Source: Lutjanus erythropterus (Eukaryota > Chordata > Actinopteri > Lutjaniformes > Lutjanidae). Taken from it: a stretch of 64,000 bases of DNA. The notes under the pieces were generated by a model. The model did no database searches, was not told the DNA's origin, and saw only the letters and a list, made by a program, of their open reading frames with translations. The first letter of the stretch is position 1; every line of letters starts with the position of its first letter. The translations under genes and the position numbers were made by a program. The stretch lies in assembly GCA_020091685.1 (NCBI GenBank), contig CM034613.1:11960775-12024774 (forward strand). The letters run 5' to 3'. This document shows, piece after piece, positions 36,612 to 48,499 of this stretch.

Positions 36612-38749
36612 TTACATGGGGAAGACAAGAAAACCACTGAAGGTCGTGTGTCCATTCAGGTTGTCAAACACTCTGCCATCGTCCCACAGTTCCACGTACA
36701 CCTTATCACCAGCAGCCAACTGCAGAACAGCACTGTTACTGCTGCTGTCTGAGCCGTCACCTGCGGGGTCATCATAGGTTGAAATTTGACGGACACCGTT
36801 TTTCATCAAAATGGCCCCCGTCGTGTGAGTGTTGTAGCCAAAGGTGCTGAAGCTGAAATAATAGAAACCGTTCACTGGTGCTGTGAAGATTCCTGCAACA
36901 GAGTAAAGACAAGAATATTCAAGGTGAGTTACTCCAATTACAACTAGGCGGCGTTGATCAAGTAGGTCTTTGAAATGTAATTCTATGTTCTTCTATATTC
37001 TAATTCTATTCTATCATGCCATAAAAATACTGTAAACAGCCATAAAAGGTGTTTTTAGGAATAATATCAGTGCATAGGTGTCAAACAGTAACAGTAAATT
37101 TTTTGACTGTGTTTGCTCTTGTTTTAAATACCAGAGGCATGACTTTGTCAGTTTTACTGCCTCAGGAAATTCAGTTTTCTCATAAAAATATGCTTCAAAA
37201 GTTATTGCAATAATGTGATATTGGCTAAGCATGTTTTTGGGGCAAACCTTGAGAAATATGTTTAAAATAAAATCAAATTAAAATTAAACGTTTACTATCT
37301 ACAAGCACATCTCTAGGACAGAAATTGTCCTGTACCTGTATTTTCATCATAACCACTGCCAGTGTTTGAGAAGATCCTTTTGAATATCAGGGTCTTATCT
37401 GTACAGGGTCCCTTGTAGATCTCCCCGGAGTTTGCCAGCGAGGCAGAGAACGCGATCAGAGAACCACCTGTGGACAGACAATGTGGATAGACAATGACGA
37501 TCAATGACAGAGTGATAAAGGTCGCTGAATTATTGACTATAAGCAGTAAAATCATTCAGTAAAATTCTGAACGATATAGTAATACAGAAACTTAAATGGA
37601 TAGTTTGGATTATTTGATGTGGGGTCGTAGAGAGGTACCAACATGGAAGCTCAGCTGCTGTCAGGGTCAGCAACAAAAGGTATTTTAGCTACTTAAAAAA
37701 GGTCTACCTAAAGAAAGAAAAATTAAATATTGTCACTGCTTCACCTGACTTTCAGACAGCCTTTTCCAAATGGGAAACCATTATTATATAAGCCAAATAG
37801 TGCTCTCTCCAAACCAACCAAACTCCACGGGAAAATTCTGTAATTTTATCTCACAGGACACAAGAGTTGCTGATCTACAATTGCCTTGATCTGTTATTAT
37901 GTTTGTGTTATTGTGTGACTTTGGTGTTTTAAAAGGGTAGTTTGCATGCACTGAAATGTCAAAATAAAACCAACAAACTAACTGATGCAAGCAGCGGTAG
38001 ACCAGCAACTCCTGTGTTCTGTGGTGTTAAATTGCTGATTTTCCTTATGGAGTTTGGTTGGTTTGGAGAGAGTGGCATTTGGCTTGTGTAATGGCAGTTT
38101 CCTATCTAATGGCAAAGTAAAGTGGTGAAAATATTCTAAATATAACACTTAGGTATAGCACAGGTATTGATTTTTCTAGGTGGACCATTTTTTAGTGGCC
38201 TCCTAACTGGAGGCATGTTGACTGGCATCTAATGTTGGTAATAAACTGATTTTGGATCAGTACCTCATACTACCCGACATCAAATAATCCAAACAATGAT
38301 TTTTAATAAATACAAGGCTTGATCACCTTTAGCACTGCTCTGTTTCAACTTCTCAATCTCCTGCTCAGTGGCATTCAATCTCATTTGCAGGCCTGCACAA
38401 GTAAAAAACAAAAAACAAATTAACAGAATAAGTGACAAACAAATGCATTACTCAAATTCCTGGGTGGTAAGCAAATCATGAATGTTGTACCTTCATTCTC
38501 TTTGCTCAGTCTCTCCACTTCAGCTTTCTGTTTCGTCAGCTCGTCTGCAGTCGTGTTGAGCCTGGCCTCCAGAGCTTCAACATCAGTCTGCTGCCTTTCT
38601 TCATTTTTCAGTTTGTCTTCCAAGTTCTTTATTAATTCCACTTGAGCTTTCAGCCACTCACTAATATCCGTGTCACCTCTCTCTCCAGACCCCGGCTCCG
38701 TGAACAAGAGTCCCAGGAGGGTCAGAAAAAGCAAAGCCCTGAACTCCAT
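36612..38749 (-). CDS. C1q-like secreted protein with coiled-coil stalk (245 aa)
   Basis: Four coding exons on the minus strand: 38749-38491, 38392-38327, 37467-37336, 36892-36612. All introns are phase 1 and the total is 246 codons with stop. The protein begins with a signal peptide (MEFRALLFLTLLGLLF). It continues with a heptad-rich coiled coil of about 80 residues instead of collagen, then a C-terminal C1q (gC1q/TNF-like) domain from about residue 109. The domain shows IAFSASL, TGIFTAPVNGFYYFSF, GAILMKNG and TFSGFLVFPM. Teleost C1q-like proteins of this kind are secreted, trimerise through the domain and bind glycans or microbial surfaces. That role is family knowledge, not shown here. An upstream in-frame ATG would add 29 residues ahead of the signal peptide and is less likely. 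It has the same exon plan as the two plus-strand C1q genes to the right. Confidence 0.9.
37601..38297. mobile_element. MITE with about 22-bp inverted ends in C1q intron
   Basis: The left end TAGTTTGGATTATTTGATGT followed by GGGGT is mirrored at the right by ACCCGACATCAAATAATCC followed by AAAC. The inverted ends match at all but one or two positions. The interior has GGTACCAACATGGAAGCTCA and two GGTTGGTTTGGAGAGAGTG-like blocks in opposite orientation. It sits in the intron between exons 2 and 3 of the minus-strand C1q gene. The family is common in percomorph fish; no transposase is present. Confidence 0.75.
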
Positions 38750-38859
38750 TGCCTCAGTCTTAAGTTCGTCGTCTTGCAGTGAGATATTTTCCCCGCAGTT
38801 TGTGGAGTGTGTTTTTTTCCTCAGCGCTGTACTTTTCATAGAGAATGATCCCTGTCAGT

Positions 38860-40860
38860 GAGTGTGCACAGGTCCCAACAGGTCTGTGAATGTCTTTGCC
38901 CGTAAAACTCTCTTTATGTTCACTGTCACAACATACATTGAAAATTGAACAGCTGTACTGATACAGGCAGGGATCCGTCTATAATGAAAGGCTGTCATTT
39001 TTACCACCGCGCACAAAAACCTCATGTTTCAGGTGCAGCTGTATTTTGAACAAACAAATTACAGTAGGGCATTTGTACATCTCTTGGGTGTATGCTTAAT
39101 TGCATATCTGCATATCATATTGTGAATTATTTTGCAGTATTTTTAACAGTTATATCCACTAATCCAGCAATATCAAGCCTGATCAGCAGGCAATATTTTA
39201 TTGTAAAAATCCACAACACAATGTGGGTGCAATTTGCTGGTTGGGACAAAATTTATCTCCCCCCACCCTCAGTACTCTGTACAGAGTGCGACGCCCCGTC
39301 CTCGAGTGTGTGGTTTGCACACAATGGAGGGAAATTAAATTAGGGCTGAAAGTTACAGCCACCAAAACCAAACACATTCTGCCCCTCTATGGATCTCCTT
39401 TGCTTTCAATACCATAGACAGCACCGCACCAACAAAAGCACCTCCGCATTACGGCTTTGGCATCGAGCTGCAGGACAAAAAAAAAGGTTTTGAGTAAAAT
39501 TGTTCTTCTCTTCTAGTTTTGTTTCTGGCTTTTGAAATATAGATACGGTATTGGTGAAACATGTTCACAGGCCTGTATGAGAGGATTGTCTGATGTTTAC
39601 ATGGATGCAAAACTAGAGACAAAGAGCCGTCTGACCACGGCTATTTCCATAGTGTCACAAGAAAGAGAGCTGGGAGAGAATAGTGGCTGTTTTTTTTCCC
39701 CCTGTCCACTGCAAACCACAACACACACTAATTTGTGTAATATTTTTTCATCATAGGTCAAGAAAGGACAGCAGACCTTTTTCTTTCAGGGTTCATTAAT
39801 CTGCATTATTTGTTTAGGCTGCTGTTTAATGTACATTTTGTCTGCTTTACACTGTGTGTGTTTCTTTGCTTTATAAAATTACAACTATCCTAAATGCTAA
39901 GGACCTACATAAATAATAAATACCTAAATATACAAAAGAGAAGTGAAAAACTAGAAAATTGATTAAATTAATTTAATCTTAAAGAAGATATATAAGTCTT
40001 GAGGTACTTCTCTTTTCCTTTTTTTTCTTTTAAGGATTTGGATGTAGTGTTTTTCACTGAGATATAGTTCCCCACTTCCTGCAAAGTGATTTTCATGGCT
40101 ATATCAGAGTGAAATATGGTCCTAAGATGTCTGAAACTGGGCAAAACTTCTGCATATTGAATGTGTAAACTATAATGTATTGTAAATATACCATCCTACA
40201 TGAGAATATTGTTCTTTAGTGGCAGTGTTTTAAGAGCCAGCGCCCAAATATAATGTCAAATATAAGTTTTGAGTAAAATTGTTCTTCTCTTCTAGTTTTG
40301 TTTCTGGCTTTTGAAATATAGATACAGTATTGGTGAAACATGTTCACAGGCCTGTATGAGCTGGAAACATTAGATTGTCTGATGTTTACAGGGATGCAAA
40401 CTTAGAGACAAAGAACCGTCTGACCATGGCTATTTCCATAGCAGTGTGACTTGGGGGAGGGAGAAATGAAAGAGATTAGTGCCTGTTTTTTTCCCCGGTG
40501 CACTGCAGACCAAAACACGCACTAATTTGTGTAATATCTTTTTTTTTTTATCATAGGTCAAGATACGACAGCAACCCCTTTTCTTTCAGGGTTCATTAAT
40601 CTGCATTATTTGTTTAGGCTGCTGTTTAATGTGCATTTTGACTTGTGAAATATTCTTTATCACAGGTCAAGTAGTGGCAGCGACTCCTTTCCTTTCATTA
40701 ATTTGCATTATTTATATGGGCTGCATTTCATCTGCTTAATAGCGTTTTATATCATATTAAATGAAATTACAGCTATTCAAAAGGATACGGACATCATTGT
40801 GTAAACAAGGGACAGTTTCATGGAACTGAAAAAGATCTGAAGCCTCAACATTTTAATATT
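38860..40860. other. Intergenic region between C1q and lectin genes
   Basis: Two kilobases without a supported gene. The right half is the tandemly repeated block described at 39485-40745. The left half is AT-rich and must include the promoter of the minus-strand C1q gene, but I see no clear TATA box there. Confidence 0.5.
39485..40745. repeat. Tandem duplication, two long copies plus a partial third
   Basis: Copy 1 (39485-39840) and copy 2 (40265-40640) share TGAGTAAAATTGTTCTTCTC, TTGGTGAAACATGTTCACAG and GTTCATTAATCTGCATTATT at an offset of about 780-800 bases and are nearly identical. A third, more diverged partial copy (40641-40745) repeats only the right end (ATATTCTTTATCACAGGTCA, TTGCATTATTTATATGGGCT). 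The copies end about 130 bases before the lectin gene's 5' UTR exon, so they occupy its promoter region. Confidence 0.88.
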
Positions 40861-40879
40861 CAAACACTGATGTCAATTA

Positions 40880-40950
40880 AGAGACTGTTGTGAGGAGTCT
40901 GTCTGTCAGCACAGACGGAAGAGACATCAAAGCAGAGCGGAGCTGAGAAG
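40880..40950 (+). other. Probable 5' UTR exon of the C-type lectin gene
   Basis: The sequence ends GGAGCTGAGAAG|GTAAGTAAAG, a near-perfect splice donor at 40950/40951. The next good acceptor downstream is TCTCTTTCTCTCTAG|ATTTC at 43627/43628, which opens the exon carrying the lectin start codon at 43773. The first intron would be about 2.7 kb. The start coordinate is approximate because no TATA box fixes the transcription start. Confidence 0.5.
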
Positions 40951-42734
40951 GTAAGTAAAGACTCTGCTGTATTATTTGAGATTTAATTTTAAATGTTAAT
41001 GTTTTACTGTTCAATTTATCTTTACATTCCAGTGCATGTAGTCTTTATATAATGAACTGAGTGCTTTCAGGTAATAGCTAAAGTTTTTGTTTGCAATTTT
41101 TTAAAATCTTTTTGGACACATAACAAAAACTGGCAATATTTTGCAACTGAAAAAAACAAACATTAAATGCTACCTTTTTCGTCAAAGGGTTGTCATAAAG
41201 TTTAACTATATATACATAAAACCTGCTGAAGAGTTTTTAATTATCCAAGTAATCTATCCTATCAAAATTATTTTGATTTTCTTCCATAAAGTGGGATCAT
41301 TGCTTCTGAGAAGACATTTTTTTAAACATACATTTAATTTTCACATTACATCTTTTTTTTAAATTACAAACATTCTGAAATAGTAATCTAATTCAGTACA
41401 AGGACAAAGCAACCTTAAGTGTATACACACAAAAGATACAGTTTAAAAGAACAAAAATTGCATATGTTGCACAATTCAATAAATAAATAAATAAAGTGAT
41501 AGAGTAAAACATTTTGAACAAATTTTCCAGCTTGCTTTTAGCACCTCTTGCTCTTCAGAATCAGAATCAGATATACTTTAAATTTAACTGGATTATGGTT
41601 CAGTTGGTCCCATTAAAGAACAGAAAAATACAAGCAAAGAGTTGAATTATTGCACAAAAGTAACGTACCAGACACGTCAGAGCGACAAAATCTGGAACTC
41701 ATTATGACGTGTAAAGTCATCGAGATTCTTTTCACACTAACAACTTAAAAATATTTACTGCCATCCATTTTTCTTCAATTGTTTGTAAGAGTTTTTCAAA
41801 ATGACCTTCTACCATTTCTGTTTATTTATTTATAGATTTCATGACACATGTTTTTCCCCCATGACTGCTTTATTTTATTCCACTTTTGTCAGTCCAGGTG
41901 AACGGGGCAGAGACATTATTGTAATTGGCAGTCAAAAACAAATTATAGATTATTTTAACACTTTGAACACTTTTGCATACAGTGTGTTATGTTGTCTAAA
42001 TTATAAAATGGACCTGACAAGCAAAGCAGACAAACTAACAAATTAAATATATTTTAAAAACCTTATCATGACAGCTGCTCGTTTTTTTATTTTGATTTAT
42101 TGATGCACTCTTAAAGAAAATGATTTCTGCTGCTTTAACTTGACAAAAATATACACGTCCTCACTTTGACAAACACTGCGTCATGTATTGACGGGACTGA
42201 CGTGGTGCAGGTTTGATTAACATTTCTCTTGTACTTTACGATGTGTTCACTGTTTAAAGGAAAAATTCAGCACTTTTTAATGTGGATGTCAGTGTTTATG
42301 ATAAATGTAGTCAACTATATTGACCAAGAAAGATCAGACCTCCTGCTTGTGGAGTCATCAGTGCCTACATGTTCCAGGATGCATTGCACACAAGCTTCTC
42401 ATGCCCACACCCATGTTGCTAGGTATCACCACCTGAGCCAAAAATGGCCATCTAGGGGTGGAGACTAGAAATCCAAGCAGAAAATAGCCTGTAGTTCTTC
42501 CTTAATGCCAGCTACATCACCGTGACATCACTGTGACATCACTGGATGCAGGATGTATTTTTACAGCATGAGAACTCTGCTTTTTCATTCAATAATACTC
42601 ACACAGGAATTTATTGAAAGATTTTGGAACTGAGGAGTTTATTGGATTGGTTTTGCCAGGTGATGAAAGGTTTTTGCGAGGATGATTTTTCTGTGTTACT
42701 TTTACTTCCTCTGTGCAAACAGGCTCAAAAGCTT

Positions 42735-42862
42735 TGGCGGTTGTAATACTCAGTTCAGCCACAAGAGGTTGAAGTGCACCACTACCCCATGTCTCTAGTG
42801 AGTTTTAATATTGGTACACATCAGCCTCTTGTGGCACATATGAGTATTACAACAACTGATCC
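42735..42862. repeat. Short hairpin repeat with a third related copy
   Basis: TTGTAATACTCAGTTCAGCC followed by ACAAGAGG at about 42739-42766 is the diverged reverse complement of CCTCTTGTGGCACATATGAG followed by TATTACAA at 42829-42856. A third copy in the right-arm orientation, with GTCTCTTGTGGTGGAAATTA and ACTGATCCTG, lies at 43180-43232. All are in the first intron of the lectin gene. Confidence 0.65.
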
Positions 42863-43772
42863 TGACAATACAAATAAATAAATAAATTAACAATCCACCC
42901 AAATGCCAGAAGAGGCTGAAGTGGACCACTACCATTAATATGATTAAAAGCATTCATGTTTTCTTCCAGGTTAGTTTTAATTTCTTCTAAAGAGGCGTGT
43001 TAGTAAAATATTTAACATTACTGCCATGTTAAAAGAAAGACATGGAAACAAAAAGAAAAATATAACAGCTGTGTTACATAACTTGCTAAGGCACAGACTG
43101 TATGTACCTTGTGTTAAGAGTGCGTGGAAAAACTTCTGAATGCTCTTAGTCCTGTTTAGAAAATGCAGTAATGCATTTCAGTCTCTTGTGGTGGAAATTA
43201 GTATTACAACAACAAACACAAAAACTGATCCTGCAATCACTTGCAAGGCTCTTTGACTGTATTAAGATAAGATTGAATATTATTAATCCCACAAAAAAAC
43301 AAAATCTTGTACCAGAGATTGCCCAAAATTTCCAGCAGCATAAGACTAAAAACAATAGAGTGATAAATATAAAGTATACAGGAACTGCACTGTTATAGAA
43401 TGACAATAAAATTAAGATAAGTCAAGTAAAAAACAGTCTAAACTCAAATAAAATAGAAAACTTGTATTGATATTGAAATGAATTTATTAGTGATATTGAA
43501 AAGTAATAAATAACATTCCATATGACATTGAAGAAGAAATATTACTCATGATGTTAAAAAATATTACACATGATACTGAATGTAACACATGATGTTGATA
43601 TTATATATTTTTTCTCTTTCTCTCTAGATTTCTGCCTAAACTTTGAGCCCTGAGGGAATCGGACATGAGTTTAACTGTATTTCCCTAAACCTAAAGACAA
43701 CCTGTTAGAATCTTTGTGTTTGGTTCACCGCAAACTAAATTATCATCTGACATTCATCTAACAGAGCAAAAG

Positions 43773-46700
43773 ATGCAGTGGAGTCTGTTTCTGCTCATTC
43801 TGATGCGTGAGTGGATCATCTTGAACTATTTACAATTTTTTAGCTAAAATTACAGGAGTTTAATCCTGAGTCCTAAAACTACTGGACAGCTCACTCTTTC
43901 TCTCTTCGTTTAAGCGGTGGGTGTGACCTCAAGATTTTGATTTTGTATTTTCTCTGGTTTCAGTTTGGTGTTCCATCTTCGCATGTCACCGCTATGAGTA
44001 CCACTTTATTGGCGAACCTATGAGCTGGGATGATGCCCAAAAGTACTGCAGACAGAACCACACTGACCTGGTTACAGTGTATAACATGACAGACACGAAC
44101 AGACTCAGAGACTTTATGAACACAGGTGAAGCCTGGATTGGGCTGTACAGCAAACCAAGAACCAACAACAGGCAGTGGCACTGGTCTCTGCCAGGGGTGG
44201 AGTTCAATGAGACAAAATGGCATGAAAATGAGCCAAATGATCAGAGCGGTGTTGAAAACTGTGTCTTCATGGTCAATAACAAATGGAAGGATGACTCCTG
44301 TGAGAATACATGGAGATTTATCTGCTACAATGGTGAGAATTTGTGGCTACTAATGCTATCATGTGTATTCAGCACACCATCCTGTCAATTCTTCTCTGTG
44401 TACATATCTCATTTTTTAAAACAGGGAATTAGATAAAAGTTTGGCCAATATGATTAAAAATGTAATAATATAAAAGCCACAAGTCAGTCATTATTGATTT
44501 TTTAAATGCTATGCTAATAAAATCCAGCTGGTTAAACAAAAAGAATTCTTATCAAGCATAGGCCTACTTTTCTTTTTACATTATTTTACAAGAAATTCTG
44601 TGATCTATCTAATTATACCACACATGTTCATCTAACTGCAGTGGAATCGTGCTAATTTATCTCACATTATGTTTCACCTGTCTTAAGTGGGAAATAGAAA
44701 TTTATGAGAAAAAAAATATCTGTCTATCTGAACTCCACAGAAAAAGGCAAACGTTTCAGTTCCATTAACCAGCAGAAGATGTGGCCAGAGGCTCAGAAAT
44801 ACTGCAGACAACACCACACTGACCTGGTCAGTGGACTCAGCCAGTTAAGAGAAGATAAATTCAAGACAGAAGCAAGTCAGCTTGGTAACCATTTCTGGAT
44901 CGGCCTGTTCAGAGACACCTGGAGGTGGTCAGACAACAGCAGGTCCTCTTTCAGAAACTGGAGTTCGAATGTATTTGATGATGGAGACGAAAGGAAATGT
45001 GCTGTGTTACAAGAATCTGGAGACTGGAGCTCTGCTGACTGTGGTGGAAAAAAACCCTTCTTCTGCTATGATGGTGAGTTTTGCAAAAGTCTGTCTAAAC
45101 TGTTATAGTCTTTATTCTTATTACAAGGAAAAATGTAAAAGCCTGACAAAAAAAAGGTGAATATTAGAACAGTTGAAGATCAGTCTGCAAATTGCGGCTA
45201 CATGTATATAAACTGCTAACTGTAAAATAAAATGTCCCTTGTGCTGCATAAGACATTGTCAAGATACTCAACAGTGGCACTCCACGTATAAGCAATGGTT
45301 TAAACATTGAATTCTGTAAATCACTGTTGAAAAATACTTATCGGATCCCAGTTTTCTAAATAAATAAGGGAGAAATCTGTAATATATTTACTGTAATAAA
45401 GCATAAAATGACTGTGACATGTCATCAGAGATTAAGGAAACATGCCAACATGAAATACCAGCTTGTCTGACAGCAACACTACAGCCATTCAGGGCCTGAA
45501 TATGCGTTTTCATTTGGCCGATTCATGTTAATTAGAGTTCAAATCAAGGCGAAATGTTGGCTGAATAAGTAAGTGTCTGTTTATGTTTAGTTGTAGGAAA
45601 GCAGCAATCATCTTAAAGAAGAAGTAGGTGTTTATAAAAGTCAGCAAAATGGTTGAGTGGAGTCTGGCAGGTCATTAAACTCAAATTCCAGAGTTTGTAT
45701 TTTCAGAGCAGTTTGCTGACTATTTATTGTGTTCATATTAAAAGATACTGAACACTGTGCAAAATATAACTTAAAGGAGCAAGTGCAAAAATGAGTACTG
45801 CAGTCCAAATAGCACTTGTTGGAGCCAAAGACTGTTTATTAATCTTGTGAAATCCAATTTAATGAACGATCTATGGCTGAAGCCAGTTGTTTCCCCCGTC
45901 CTCTCCTCCCTCAGACCCGAGGAAGCTCAGGCAGGCGGCAGGAACACAGCAGGAGCGCAAGAAGAATGCAACATTGTAAACTGACAATAACAAGCGATGA
46001 TGAGTCCTACACTGTAAATTGATCAGCTGTTTATAATTATCAGTTTTCAGTCGATGTAAAATTAAGACGTTTATTCTGAAAACAAAAGCCCACTGCTCTG
46101 AAAATACACACTCTGGACTTTGAGTGCAGTGACTGCCTACCAGACTCCATTAACATATTGCTCAATTTAACCGTTATAAACAGCTACTCCTTATAAAAGA
46201 TCATTAATTATTTCTCATGACTCATAAACAGACACTGACTCTTTCAGCCAACATTCGGCATTAGCTTGAACTCTAATTAATGTGAAACAGACAAAGAAAA
46301 ACAGTTATTTCGGCCCAGAATAGAAATTTCAAAGTAGAACACTGCAGCTGTAGCATTCCTCTCAGAGATCTGGGCTTATTAACTTTGCATTCTCGTTCAT
46401 ACTCATTTCATGTTTTATTCCAGTAAATAAATTACAGATTTCTCCTTTAACCTTCTCCCTCATACATAACTTCCATTTTATTTGGTGTGGTGATGCCAGT
46501 ATTTCTACACAGGAACGAAAATGTATAAAGATTTCCAAGAATTTCTAGATCTCGACAAGTTGTTTGAACCATAGAGAAGTAAAATACTACGTTGTTCTGT
46601 TCTCAAAAAGATAAATATTGTATGCATGTGTAGATCTGCTGTGATCTGTACTGTGATGCACATGTAATGATAGTAGACTGAGTGATTGTGGGAAATTTGC

Positions 46701-47257
46701 ATTTATTTTTTGCAGGCTGGTCATCATGTGTGTTAAAGAGATGGTTCATAAATTATGTTCTTATTTTTTTCTTACTTTTATAGATCAAAATGGGCTGCAT
46801 ATGAAGTAAAATGAGTTTGCAGTACTCATTTTTAAACACTAGGGTCTGTCATGTTTCCCCTTTAACTGAATAAACCCGCTAATATATTCTGCTGTGCTTG
46901 TCTTCCATGACAGATAAAGTTATCCTGATCAAGGAAAGAAAGACCTGGACCGAGGCCTTAAATTACTGCAGAGAGAACTATCATGACCTGGTCTCCATCA
47001 CTAACCCTCAGCAGCAGAATCTGGTCCAAGCAAGAGCCAAGAACGCTGACACTGACTTTGTGTGGCTGGGACTGCTCTACAGCTGCCCCCTGGATTTGTG
47101 GTTCTGGGTCACTGACGAGCTGCTCTGCTATGAGAACTTTGCCCCAAACGAAAAGAACGAGCAGTGTTACAACTCTGTAGCCATGCAGAAAGGGGAAGAA
47201 CATAAATGGTTTAGTAAGAATGAAAATGATACGTTTAATTTCATCTGTGCTATATAG
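43773..47257 (+). CDS. Secreted C-type lectin with three CTLDs (359 aa)
   Basis: Four coding exons: 43773-43806, 43964-44332, 44741-45073, 46914-47257. All introns are phase 1, with one lectin domain per exon after a short signal exon (MQWSLFLLILM). The total is 360 codons with stop. CTLD1 has SWDDAQKYCRQNHTDLVTV, WIGLY, a WHENEPND loop and KDDSC. The EPN triplet is the classic mannose-type Ca2+ site, although the WND motif reads WKDD. CTLD2 (WPEAQKYCRQHHTDLV, FWIGLF, ADCGGKKPFFCY) lacks EPN/QPD. CTLD3 (WTEALNYCRENYHDLVSI, VWLGL) lacks the third conserved Cys of the fold and ends FICAI at the stop. There is no transmembrane segment, so it is predicted secreted. Teleosts have many such multi-CTLD genes; sugar binding by CTLD1 is inferred. 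The likely poly-A signal is AATAAA at 48469. Confidence 0.87.
45487..46321. mobile_element. Long-terminal-inverted-repeat element (about 835 bp) in lectin intron
   Basis: ATTCAGGGCCTGAATATGCG at the left is mirrored by TATTTCGGCCCAGAAT at the right. The inverted match extends inward for about 200 bases per arm: AATTAGAGTTCAAATC against GCTTGAACTCTAATT, TGTTGGCTGAATAAG against CTTTCAGCCAACAT, and AGTCTGGCAGGTCATT against CTGCCTACCAGACT. The central 350 bases are not paired. It sits between lectin exons 3 and 4 and encodes nothing. It is a foldback-type non-autonomous transposon. Confidence 0.78.
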
Positions 47258-47550
47258 TAAAATTTAAAACCTCCCCAACTCATTGGTGACAGACTTCTTA
47301 TTTCTGGTATATCTCCCTCCACTACAACAAGCTTACGTTGTGCACAGTATGTACTGTCTGTTCCCCGGGTCTATTGAATGGCAATTTGGCAAATATAAGG
47401 AATCACAACCTGAATGTGGCTCACTATTTGGCAAGATCCAGTTACTGTGCACTACTAATTAATCTTTCTAATAATCTTACTAACATTTATAACTGGCAAA
47501 AAGGAGTGTTATTGTAAAGTATAATGAAAAAGTCAAGCTAAACAATATAG

Positions 47551-47940
47551 CAATACTTTATATTGAGTTGCTTGCACTAAGTCTTAACAGGTAATAAGGA
47601 CCTCAGAAGTGTTAATAATAACATAACAAACATGTTTATTGTTAGATGATAAGACATTTGTAAGCACTTATAAGACACATGTTAACAATTCTTGTTAATT
47701 CTTATAACAATTCTGCATTTTGTGGTACTGGATCTAAAGTGTGATCAATGCTTATTAAGGTTAATTAATCATTTATAATGCACTTATTAACAGTTAATTA
47801 TCAAATCTAAACATGTTTATTATGCTATCATGAACACTTTTATAGTCTTATTAACACATCAATGCTAATAAGCAGCTTATAAGGGCCTTATTATCTATTA
47901 AAAAACACTTACTACAACCACCTTAATACAAAATGTTACC
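47551..47940. mobile_element. MITE-like AT-rich element (ACTTTATATTGAG / GTTACC ends)
   Basis: The right end CCTTAATACAAAATGTTACC reads GGTAACATTTTGTATTAAGG in reverse. This resembles the widespread GGTAACACTTTATAATAAGG family of vertebrate MITEs. The left end AATACTTTATATTGAG is its diverged counterpart. The interior is full of TTATTAA and CTTATAAG words. It lies in the lectin gene's 3' UTR or just beyond. Confidence 0.5.
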
Positions 47941-48114
47941 AACAACAACAATGTTGCTTAAACCTCAGTATATGAATCTGGTAATCTGAACTGTTAATCT
48001 GATATGCCAAAATTAAATTTCTTGACTATTAAGATATGTTGATGGTGATTAAATGCGAGTACCTTGTTAACAAATATGTGTTGAAGCTGACAGGTATAAA
48101 TGTTCACACATATA

Positions 48115-48415
48115 TATAACAAATCTATACTGTTTTGCTTCTTACGCATGGTTAAGATCTGGTGTTGGTTATAATATGTAAACCCACATGTATGTTTATG
48201 AGAGAATATATATATAACAAAACAAATCTATACTGTTTTTGCTTTTTATGCTTGGTTAAGATCTGGTGTTGGTTATAACATTTAAAACCATATTTTGATT
48301 GTTTTAGCTGTTTATGAGAGAATATATATAACAAAACAAATCTATATTGTTTTTGCTTCTTTCGCATTGTTAAGATCTGGTGTTGGTTATAATATGTAAA
48401 CCCATATTTTGGTCA
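48115..48415. repeat. Tandem minisatellite, about 2.7 copies of a 104-114 bp unit
   Basis: The block GTTAAGATCTGGTGTTGGTT begins at 48151, 48255 and 48369. Each is followed by ATAATATGTAAACCCA-like sequence. The first two copies are further linked by TTTATGAGAGAATATATATA and ACAAATCTATACTGTTTTTG. The repeat precedes the AATAAA at 48469, so it may be transcribed in the lectin 3' UTR. Confidence 0.88.
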
Positions 48416-48499
48416 TGATTACAATTTTGGTGTTTCATGTAAACTGAATATTGATTCATCTGATACTGAATAAACTATTAAACCATGATGTCAGCCTCT

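Noticed and set aside
38750-38839. Upstream in-frame ATG adding 29 residues to the minus-strand C1q protein
   Set aside because: It would bury the obvious signal peptide starting at 38749 behind a polar leader.
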